Shown here in pieces: positions 56,061-64,000 of a stretch of 64,000 nt of DNA. The DNA is taken from NCBI RefSeq assembly GCF_022347765.1, contig NZ_JAKRFZ010000008.1, positions 62,001-126,000 of the forward strand. The letters run 5' to 3'. Every line of letters begins with the position of its first letter. The first letter of the stretch is position 1. The position numbers were made by a program, and so were the translations under genes. The notes beneath the pieces were generated by a model. That model saw only the letters and a list, made by a program, of their open reading frames with translations, ran no database searches and had not been told where the DNA came from. The DNA is from Pseudoalteromonas sp. OOF1S-7. GTDB lineage: Bacteria > Pseudomonadota > Gammaproteobacteria > Enterobacterales > Alteromonadaceae.

Positions 56061-58151
56061 CTAATGCTTGAGCTCTAAGGACTCGTACATAGTAATTGCG
56101 GTGCGGATCAGGGCAGATACATCCAGAATAATGGCCACTTTGCCACTGCCGAGTATAGTTGCGCCGCTGATGCATTTGAGGCCTTCGAACAGCCTCCCCA
56201 AGGGTTTGACGACGGTCTGAAACTCTCCTTGCAATGAGTCTACGACCAGGCCGGCTCTGAGCGTGCCAAACTGGACGATGACCAGTGATTCCTTCGTGTG
56301 CTCTATTTGCTGCTCGATCCCAAACAGGGTGCGCAGACGAATAAAGGGCAGGACCTCAGTTCTGAGGTTGATGTAGTTTTTATCCTGAATATCAGACTCA
56401 GAGACCACTTCGTGCAGTTCCAGGCATTCGACTACGGTATCCAGGGGGATCACATAGTCCTCATCACCAACGGTAAACATAAACCCATCTATGATAGATA
56501 AGGTCAGCGGCAGGCGAATAATAATTTTAGAGCCCAGCCCTTTGGTACTGTCGACTTCTACACTGCCTCGCAGGCTCTCGACATTACGTTTTACCACGTC
56601 CATGCCAACGCCACGACCCGAAATACTGGTCACGGCAGTGGCGGTAGAAAACCCTGGTTCAAAAATCAACAGGTTGATCTCTTTATCCTGTAATGAGTGA
56701 TCTTGATTGACCAGGCCGTTCTCTATGGCCCGGGCCAGGATCTTGCTTTGATCCAGCCCCTGACCGTCATCCTGAATTTCGATGACAATTGACCCTGAGT
56801 CATGGTAGGCCTTGAGTGTCAGCTGGCCACATGTCGGTTTGCCCGCGGCCTGTCGCTGCTCGGGTGACTCAATGCCATGATCAATGGCATTGCGAATTAT
56901 GTGCATCAGCGGATCACTGACCTTCTCGACAAAGGTTTTGTCCAGTTCAGTATCGGCGCCGACAATATTGAGCTCCACCTCTTTGCCCAGCTCATCGGCC
57001 ACATCGCGAACAACGCGTTTGAATTTATTGAAGGTTTCACCAATCTGGACCATGCGCAGTTTTAACGAGCTGTCACGAATGTTCTCAACTAAGCGTTCCA
57101 GCAGGGCCATGGCTTCAATCAGTGTTTCGTTACCCGTTTCGTGTGCCAGTAAGTTGGTTCGGGCACCCGTGATCACCATTTCCCCAACCTGATCGATCAA
57201 TCTATCAAGCTTCATGGCTTCAACCCGAAGGGTTTTGCTCGTGTGGAGCTTATTTTTCTTCTTGCCTGTTGCCTTGGCTGGCGGCTCAGCATCATCTGGT
57301 ATGGATGCTGGCTCCAAAAGCCGAGCCGGCAGGCGTGATTGTGTTAGTTTTGCCAGAGTGGCTTGAAACTGGGCTGGGTCTGGAAAGTATTTTGCGCAAT
57401 CTTCAATGGCGCTGTATTGGCACCGATCTGGCGGTAAAATCTCAACCACCGCATCATTTTTTATAAATTCGAACACCTCTTCTATCACGTCTTTGCTCTG
57501 ACTGGTATGAAACAACATCAAAAATGCCAGGTAACAGGACTCAGGGTCATAGGGTGTATCGGCAGTGAGTGCAGTAAAATTGGTGGCAACTTCAAGGGAC
57601 GCTACTTCATTATTCAGGAAGTGAATAAAAGGGTAAGGATCCAGGCCGTTGCGCAGCACATTTTCGTTAGGGACAAAACATATAAACCAGGTTCCATCTT
57701 GCGGTTGTGTTTCGCTATCAGTGTCTGTGTTTTGTGGTGCGCCGACGATGTTGGTAATTGCACTGAATTGCTCGGTCAGCCTTGCAAGCTGGGTCAGTTG
57801 TTGCGCACTGGGCTCATTTTGGGATGCGGCGAGCAGGATCAATTCATCACATAAATCACCGGTTTCGAGATACAAAGAGAGCAGGGTTTTGCTCATTTCT
57901 CTGTTACCTCCTCGGACGTCATCGAGTACGGTTTCAGCAATGTGTGTCAGGCTCACGACATAGTCAAAGCCGAATAGTCCGGCACTGCCTTTAATGGTGT
58001 GAATGGCGCGGAAGATCGCATTGATGGTCTCTTCCTGATCCCTACTTGCTTCACTACTTTCGAGATCAAGCAAGCTGTTTTCCATCTCTGCCAGCAGCTC
58101 TTTTGACTCGCTAACAAAGGTGGTAATGGCGGCACTTAAATCCACAGACAT
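56061..58151 (-). CDS. cheA: Chemotaxis histidine kinase CheA
   Basis: 696 aa. P1/Hpt domain at ~1-110 with the phospho-His in [16 protein letters not shown] (about residue 51). A variable P2-like region (~130-290) follows. P3 dimerisation ([20 protein letters not shown]), then P4 kinase with [17 protein letters not shown] (N box), [20 protein letters not shown] and [16 protein letters not shown]5/CheW-like domain at ~560-690. All kinase boxes are intact. Lies 3 bp after the STAS-domain gene, inside the che operon. Confidence 0.95.
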   Translation of the reverse strand: MSVDLSAAITTFVSESKELLAEMENSLLDLESSEASRDQEETINAIFRAIHTIKGSAGLFGFDYVVSLTHIAETVLDDVRGGNREMSKTLLSLYLETGDLCDELILLAASQNEPSAQQLTQLARLTEQFSAITNIVGAPQNTDTDSETQPQDGTWFICFVPNENVLRNGLDPYPFIHFLNNEVASLEVATNFTALTADTPYDPESCYLAFLMLFHTSQSKDVIEEVFEFIKNDAVVEILPPDRCQYSAIEDCAKYFPDPAQFQATLAKLTQSRLPARLLEPASIPDDAEPPAKATGKKKNKLHTSKTLRVEAMKLDRLIDQVGEMVITGARTNLLAHETGNETLIEAMALLERLVENIRDSSLKLRMVQIGETFNKFKRVVRDVADELGKEVELNIVGADTELDKTFVEKVSDPLMHIIRNAIDHGIESPEQRQAAGKPTCGQLTLKAYHDSGSIVIEIQDDGQGLDQSKILARAIENGLVNQDHSLQDKEINLLIFEPGFSTATAVTSISGRGVGMDVVKRNVESLRGSVEVDSTKGLGSKIIIRLPLTLSIIDGFMFTVGDEDYVIPLDTVVECLELHEVVSESDIQDKNYINLRTEVLPFIRLRTLFGIEQQIEHTKESLVIVQFGTLRAGLVVDSLQGEFQTVVKPLGRLFEGLKCISGATILGSGKVAIILDVSALIRTAITMYESLELKH

Positions 58152-58153
58152 AA

Positions 58154-58435
58154 CTAAGGCTCGCCTGCACTAAGGTCGGTCAGGGGAACATTTAACAATG
58201 ACAGTCTGGCAGTGAGCAGCTCAGATAGGGTAAGGGGGTTTATTTGAACACCTGTGTTACGGCAATAGTTAACCAGCCAGATAGCCAACTGGATCCCGGC
58301 ACTGTCGAGCTCATCAACCTGGCTTAAATCCAGCGCAACCTCTTGTTTGCCAGCTAAAAAAGCGATGAGCTCTGTATGTACATCCTGTACTTCGTAGATG
58401 GTCAGCTCCGCTGGAAACTTAAAGCTCTCAGACAT
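58154..58435 (-). CDS. STAS-domain protein in the che operon
   Basis: 93 aa single STAS domain (anti-sigma-antagonist type): strand and helix pattern with VALDLSQVDELDSAGIQLAIWLV, in which the Ser of DSAG is the usual phosphorylation site. A phospho-switch or structural partner role beside CheA is an inference. The start is uncertain: GTG at 58444 would overlap the cheY stop by 4 bp, while ATG at 58435 matches the domain start; neither has a Shine-Dalgarno. Confidence 0.82.
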   Translation of the reverse strand: MSESFKFPAELTIYEVQDVHTELIAFLAGKQEVALDLSQVDELDSAGIQLAIWLVNYCRNTGVQINPLTLSELLTARLSLLNVPLTDLSAGEP

Positions 58436-58440
58436 AATGG

Positions 58441-58809
58441 TCACATCATCAGTAATTTAGATACTGCCTGGAGCATTTGTGCAGGCTTGAAGGGTTTGAC
58501 CATCCAGGCCTTCGCCCCGGCTTTCTTACCTTCTTCCATCATGCTCTGCTGGTTCTCTGTGGTCAGCATAATCACAGGGGTGAACTTGTACTGTGGGAGT
58601 TGTTTTACATTTTTGACGAATTCAATGCCATTCATATTGGGCATGTTGACGTCGCTGATGATGAGGTGCACCTTGTTGCCGTTAAGCTTGCTCAGTGCGT
58701 CTTTGCCATCACACGCTTCAATGACCTGATAGCCAGCACCGGTCAGCGCAATATTGACAACTTGTCTTAATGAATCGGAATCATCCACCACTAGTATGGT
58801 TTTGCTCAT
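58441..58809 (-). CDS. cheY: CheY-type response regulator
   Basis: 122-aa single receiver domain: acidic pair in LVVDDSDSLRQ, phospho-acceptor Asp in LIISDVNMPNMNG (about residue 53), Thr in MLTTENQQ and Lys in WMVKPFKPAQM. No output domain. Phospho-target of the adjacent CheA; it may act on the flagellar motor or on a non-flagellar output. Confidence 0.92.
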   Translation of the reverse strand: MSKTILVVDDSDSLRQVVNIALTGAGYQVIEACDGKDALSKLNGNKVHLIISDVNMPNMNGIEFVKNVKQLPQYKFTPVIMLTTENQQSMMEEGKKAGAKAWMVKPFKPAQMLQAVSKLLMM

Positions 58810-58830
58810 AACTTACCCTCATACTGTATG

Positions 58831-59970
58831 TCAAAAAAAAGTGAGATCGTCGACTGTATCATCGTCCCTATCATTCTTGGCTTTGCCACTTTTTGTCGCC
58901 AGAATATGCCTTTGCTCTCGTGTTGCTGCGGTACGCGATAATGCTTCACTGATCCGTTCGTGATTGAATCGAGCGTTGGCGCTGCTGCGACGCTGCACAA
59001 TAAACTCATCCAGCTCTTGAGTCATAATGTCCAGGGCAATCGTAACGCTGTCCTGGATCTGATCGACGCGGTCCTGAAATTGCAAATCAACCAGTATTTC
59101 CGAGATTTTCTGCCGATTGTCCTCATTTGAGGTTTGCAGTACCTGCGCTTGTTGCTCTACGTTTTGTGACAGGGTGAGCCAGGTATCAATCACTTCATTA
59201 ATTTGCTGCTGATATTTGTCGGTCAGGGCCTGGCGCTCTGCCAGTTCGCTTTCCATCATGGTCATAGAGCTTTGCATTGCCTGGGCGATAGTCTCGACCA
59301 TTTTGTTTATCTTAACTCCTGTCTCGCCGCTTGAATTAGCAAGCGCACGCACTTCATCGGCAACAACTGCAAAGCCACGGCCATTGTCTCCAGCGCGGGC
59401 GGCTTCAATAGAGGCATTGAGCGCGAGTAGATTTGTTTGCTCAGCAATTTTGGCGACGTCAATTGACATTGCCTGTAACTCCTTGCTTTGCTCTACCAGT
59501 GTCTTGAAAGTCTCTGTCCGCTGTTGCTGGTTTACATTGGACTGTTCAAGGTACGTGAGGATTTGGGTTAGCTGATCACGGCTGTGCTGAGCTGTTTGCT
59601 GCAGGCTATTGGCACTGCTGTCGTCCAGACTGCTGAGCGTAGAGCTTATGTTGCTGACGAGCTGGGAAAATTCTTCCGACATATTATTTACGGCTTGCTT
59701 GGTTTGCTGCCGGGCACTGTTAATCTGATCTCTTAGCTGAGGAGTAATAGTGTGGCTAAGTTGCTCAAGACAGGCGAAGTCTGAGCGTTGCCCATCAGCG
59801 TTAGCCGAGACAACAGTGGTATCCATGATAGGTTCTTTTTCAGGGTTGCGGCAGGCGATAAACAAGCCCGCGCCAGACAGACCTGTTATAACGAAAGCGA
59901 ACATCCAGCCCGCGACATACCAGGTGATGGCAAAAATCACCAACTGAATTGCGATGGAAAGTGGGAGCAT
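58831..59970 (-). CDS. Short membrane-anchored methyl-accepting protein
   Basis: 379 aa. Two adjacent hydrophobic segments (~1-20 and ~22-42) without a periplasmic domain of any size, then a cytoplasmic linker and the MCP signalling hairpin with [35 protein letters not shown]. No HAMP is evident. It probably senses an internal or membrane cue, or is activated by a partner. Likely first gene of the che operon. Confidence 0.87.
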   Translation of the reverse strand: MLPLSIAIQLVIFAITWYVAGWMFAFVITGLSGAGLFIACRNPEKEPIMDTTVVSANADGQRSDFACLEQLSHTITPQLRDQINSARQQTKQAVNNMSEEFSQLVSNISSTLSSLDDSSANSLQQTAQHSRDQLTQILTYLEQSNVNQQQRTETFKTLVEQSKELQAMSIDVAKIAEQTNLLALNASIEAARAGDNGRGFAVVADEVRALANSSGETGVKINKMVETIAQAMQSSMTMMESELAERQALTDKYQQQINEVIDTWLTLSQNVEQQAQVLQTSNEDNRQKISEILVDLQFQDRVDQIQDSVTIALDIMTQELDEFIVQRRSSANARFNHERISEALSRTAATREQRHILATKSGKAKNDRDDDTVDDLTFF

Positions 59971-60151
59971 ATCGGTGCCACCCAGGCCACTGAAATTGTC
60001 TTATAATCCTAGTCCAGTCTTTTTATTGTGCAAATGCAAATAATCAACGCATGCTTATCTCGATTTATACGCAGAATTGAATGTGGTTGGCGCTTGCATC
60101 CGGCTGACATAATCCCTAAAGTAGTGGAAAAATAACTAAGAAGTACCCAGA

Positions 60152-60586
60152 ATGACGAAAAAAGACACACAATTGAGTAAAGAAGAGCAGCAACATCTGG
60201 TTGCTCAGTGGCAACATACGTCGTTGCAGGCCGCTCAGAAGCACCTTGCAGAAAAAGGCATACTCGGTATGAACATCCTGGCCAAAGACTCGCGAATTTT
60301 GCCACCAGTATGTGGTATATGGAAAATAAAAGACAATAAAGGTAAAGGCTACTGGGTTATATCAGGCAAAGTCCCTACTGATGCTATGCCTGTTAGCGGC
60401 GCGGCAGATGCCCGTGCAGCACTTAAGCATTTTTCCTATCAGTGGCAAATTAAAGCGGATAAAATACTGAGCGCTGAACACATTGACAAGACGCAGAGCG
60501 AATATGCCAGTATTTTGATCCACCACGCTCATGGTTTGTATGATCTCGCAAACAAAGACCAGCTATGGGCTAATGCAGCATCGTAA
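60152..60586 (+). CDS. Conserved hypothetical protein, DUF4826-like
   Basis: 144 aa, soluble, no signal peptide. Pattern WQHTSLQAAQKHLAEKGIL, then LPPVCGIWKIKDNKGKGYWVISGKVPTD, then a helical end with HAHGLYDLA resembles the DUF4826 family as I remember it. Weak Shine-Dalgarno (AAGAAG, ~9 nt). Its 3' end overlaps the convergent GNAT gene by 17 bp. Function unknown. Confidence 0.65.
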   Translation: MTKKDTQLSKEEQQHLVAQWQHTSLQAAQKHLAEKGILGMNILAKDSRILPPVCGIWKIKDNKGKGYWVISGKVPTDAMPVSGAADARAALKHFSYQWQIKADKILSAEHIDKTQSEYASILIHHAHGLYDLANKDQLWANAAS

Positions 60587-61028
60587 AAGGCTCATAGTTC
60601 ATCTCTTTTACCGGGCATTTCATCCTTTGTCTTGGAATGCCTGCTTCCATAAACACGCTTCCCTGTTTGGAAAAACCGGATTTCAGGAACGCAGGCACTT
60701 CGTCCAGAATGCATTGTACGAAGACATTTTCATAACCTTTTTGCTCTGCCAGCACACTGAGAAAGCTGATCAACGACTGATAGGCTTCCCGATTTCTGTG
60801 CGCCCGGACGATCGCAATCCGGCTTATCAAGCCATCACAACATAACCTGCCAGTACCAATCGGGCACTGATTTTCATCCCGAACCAGCACATGCTCTGCG
60901 GTTTTATCGTGCTGGTCAAACTCGACTTCTTTTGGGAGGTGAAGCTCGTAAACAAAGACTCGTTCACGGATTTGGCGCAGTTGTCCCTGAGTTTTTTGCC
61001 AACTCACTCTATCGACGTGGTAATTCAT
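60570..61028 (-). CDS. GNAT-family N-acetyltransferase
   Basis: 152 aa with GNAT layout: N-terminal LRQIRERVFVYELHLPKEVEFDQHD, core strands, the acetyl-CoA loop region IAIVRAHRNREAYQSLISFLSVLAEQKGY (the usual Q/R-x-x-G-x-G/A loop is degenerate here: no glycines between IVRAHR and YQSL) and FLKSGFSKQG. The substrate is unknown. It could be a YjcF-like member. The degenerate P-loop lowers confidence that it is active. Confidence 0.75.
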   Translation of the reverse strand: MNYHVDRVSWQKTQGQLRQIRERVFVYELHLPKEVEFDQHDKTAEHVLVRDENQCPIGTGRLCCDGLISRIAIVRAHRNREAYQSLISFLSVLAEQKGYENVFVQCILDEVPAFLKSGFSKQGSVFMEAGIPRQRMKCPVKEMNYEPFTMLH

Positions 61029-61150
61029 GATTGCCTCGCATCAAACATCATAATCACGCCTGACCAAGGGACCAGCCTGTATTCTTTATTATTAAGGCAC
61101 CGAGCTTGCCGATGCCTATTATTGTGTGACTAACCCTTAGATTCAGGTAA

Positions 61151-62305
61151 TTACACCCAGTCCTCAATGTAAAAGGACCCATCGTTTATAAGCGTAGTTA
61201 AGGTTTGCTTAAATTCCAAACAGTCAATACAATTTAATAATGAAGAGATAGCTGTATTACTCTGATCTGTCAGCTTTTTAACTGCTGGTAAGACCTCCAG
61301 AGGAAGGGCATAATTTTGCCCGTTCACGCTCAGAAGCACGGCCTGTGTCGTAACCTGGTACAAGGCCCTGACACCGCCAGAGCGCACCAAAATATCATCG
61401 GGTGTAATGTCGTCCAGCAAGGACTCCGCTGAGAGTGGCGGATCTAATGGTGCTAAGTCCATCTCATGTTTGGGCTCACTCAGTGTTCGTCCAAGCCACT
61501 CATCGAATATTTCACTGTCGTGTAGTACAGCCTCTAACATGGTGCGGATCTTTCCTTTATCCTGACTGCTAATCTCACCCAGAGAATCACGCACTGTCAG
61601 ATCAGGGTCGTTGTAACGTTGTGTCCCCAGCTCTGAATCAATTAAGTGATCGGCGAGGCTGGAAAACAAGTCCTTTTGGTCCGGCGCTCTGAACCCGACA
61701 GAATAGTTCATCGCATTCTCAACCGCATAACCTTCATGGGGACAACCAGGCGGAATATATAAGATGTCTCCGGGTTCCAGCTCAGCATCTATGATGGCTT
61801 CAAACTGTTCTACCTGCAACAAACTCTTGTTTTGAGCAAACTGCTTCAGGCTTGCATCGGGCATACCGACACGCCAGCGCCGTTTGCCCTGGCCCTGAAT
61901 AATAAACACATCGTACTGGTCAAGGTGCGGACCAACACCGCCTCCGGGCGTGGAAAAACTGATCATTAAGTCATCAATTCGCCAGTTTGGAATAAACCGA
62001 AAGGGCTCAAGTAAAGTCGCCGCCTGAGGGTGCCAATGGTCAACCGCTTGCACCAGTAACGTACTATGTTGTTCTGTAAGAAGAGAGAAATCTTCAAACG
62101 GACCATGATGTGCATCCCAGTGATTGTCATGATTAGTGACAATGCGCGACTCGATGTTTTCTTCCATTGCCAGACCGGCCAGCTCTTCCGGCGATAGCGG
62201 ATCGCTGAAGTCCTTAAAGCCTTGTTTGATAAGTAGCGGTTTTTTTTGCCAATACTGAGTAAGGAAAGCTGCCTGGGTGAGGGCATTGAGAGATAGCTGA
62301 TACAT
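61151..62305 (-). CDS. roxA: Ribosomal oxygenase RoxA (JmjC/cupin, YcfD)
   Basis: 384 aa from ATG at 62305, with GGAG 7 nt upstream. Fe(II)/2-oxoglutarate-dependent arginine hydroxylase of ribosomal protein L16, cytosolic. It matches E. coli YcfD throughout: ADELAGLAM-like block, DDLMISFSTPGGGVGPHLDQYDVFIIQGQGKRRWRVG with the iron ligands His and Asp (H-x-D) at about residues 122-124, and YIPPGCPHEGYAVENAMNYSVGFR, giving the third His. The winged-helix dimerisation C-terminal part is present. Downstream of purB, as a separate unit behind a terminator that abuts its ribosome site. Confidence 0.94.
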   Translation of the reverse strand: MYQLSLNALTQAAFLTQYWQKKPLLIKQGFKDFSDPLSPEELAGLAMEENIESRIVTNHDNHWDAHHGPFEDFSLLTEQHSTLLVQAVDHWHPQAATLLEPFRFIPNWRIDDLMISFSTPGGGVGPHLDQYDVFIIQGQGKRRWRVGMPDASLKQFAQNKSLLQVEQFEAIIDAELEPGDILYIPPGCPHEGYAVENAMNYSVGFRAPDQKDLFSSLADHLIDSELGTQRYNDPDLTVRDSLGEISSQDKGKIRTMLEAVLHDSEIFDEWLGRTLSEPKHEMDLAPLDPPLSAESLLDDITPDDILVRSGGVRALYQVTTQAVLLSVNGQNYALPLEVLPAVKKLTDQSNTAISSLLNCIDCLEFKQTLTTLINDGSFYIEDWV

Positions 62306-62314
62306 AAAGGGCTC

Positions 62315-62358
62315 CAATAAAAAAGCGAAAGTCCGGCGCTGCGCCGCAACTTTCGCTT
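62315..62358 (-). terminator. Terminator after purB, touching the roxA ribosome-binding site
   Basis: Reverse-strand 10-bp stem (62349-62358 with 62323-62332) with an inner CGGCG/CGCCG stem, followed by TTTTTTAT. It ends 10 nt before the roxA ATG. Confidence 0.82.
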
Positions 62359-62385
62359 CTCAGACTTAGGTGAGATTAACTCAGT

Positions 62386-63768
<1,383 letters not shown>

Positions 63769-63791
63769 CTAATTGGTTTTTTGAACGATAT

Positions 63792-64000
63792 TTAAATATA
63801 ACTCTGTGCAGCAGCAATGATTTTCTTCTTTGCGAAGAAGAACTGACGACGCTTACCACCAAGCTGACGCCACAGCACCGCACTGCGGATCCCGGCCAGC
63901 AGCAGGGCCCGGATCTGATGTTGTATATGGGATTGTTTAAGTAACTCGGGTTTACCAAAAATCTGTATTTTTGGTCCAACCGGGCTTACGACCTGGCTGT
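63792..64000 (-). CDS. hflD: HflD lysogenization regulator homolog, 5' part outside window
   Basis: The C-terminal 69 residues are visible on the reverse strand, ending in TAA at 63792-63794. The segment [24 protein letters not shown] closely matches the C-terminus of E. coli HflD ([24 protein letters not shown]), followed by a basic tail FFFAKKKI. Cytosolic/peripheral helical protein. hflD-purB adjacency supports the call. The start and most of the gene lie beyond base 64000. Confidence 0.85.
   Translation of the reverse strand, partial: SQVVSPVGPKIQIFGKPELLKQSHIQHQIRALLLAGIRSAVLWRQLGGKRRQFFFAKKKIIAAAQSYI

Overview
The window looks like chromosomal DNA of a marine gammaproteobacterium, most likely Pseudoalteromonas or a close alteromonad. 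The clues are the FabY-type ketoacyl synthase, the gene order ccoNOQP-fixH-ccoI-ccoS-safE-fnr-uspE-ttcA, the pair hflD-purB, a GapDH-ArsJ arsenic pair, and many large lipoproteins. Base composition looks even throughout, and I see no prophage, transposase, integrase, CRISPR array, rRNA or tRNA.

Layout. 1-7.2 kb: an M2 zinc peptidase lipoprotein (cut by the window edge), FadE acyl-CoA dehydrogenase, a small lipoprotein and a large lipoprotein with Ig-like repeats and Cys-paired RCC1-like blades. 7.3-11.7 kb: an RND exporter and its membrane-fusion protein. 11.9-13.6 kb: a YkgJ-like Cys-cluster protein, a ParD-like/methionine aminopeptidase operon under an operator-like repeat cluster, a dispersed-repeat-like palindrome and a candidate ~107-nt sRNA. 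13.6-19.5 kb: rsmF, GapDH-arsJ (arsenate export as 1-arseno-3-phosphoglycerate) and a chemoreceptor. 19.7-30 kb: ttcA, uspE, fnr, and the complete cbb3 oxidase structural and assembly genes apart from ccoG. The ccoN intergenic region carries two FNR-like boxes and a divergent small lipoprotein. 30.8-37.9 kb: an unrecognised envelope cassette, in which two lipoproteins sharing terminal modules flank a predicted outer-membrane barrel. 38-46 kb: a GreA/B-like protein, a GlxA-type AraC regulator divergent from fabY, glutathione-dependent formaldehyde detoxification (fghA, adhC) with a divergent LysR, and a SulP transporter. 46.3-49.4 kb: lolCDE lipoprotein export. 49.4-60 kb: a nine-gene chemosensory operon (MCP, CheY, STAS, CheA, MCP, CheW, CheW, CheR, CheB) ending in an EAL phosphodiesterase. 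60-64 kb: a DUF4826-like protein, a GNAT acetyltransferase, the ribosomal oxygenase RoxA, purB and the end of hflD.

How they work together. Fnr and the cbb3 genes form a low-oxygen respiration module. LolCDE would sort the many lipoproteins encoded here. The Che operon is complete for signalling and methylation but lacks cheD, and it is translationally coupled to a c-di-GMP enzyme. The items I consider least explained are the 30.8-37.9 kb cassette and the ParD-like/Map operon. All functions are inferred from sequence motifs and remembered family features; no database search was run.
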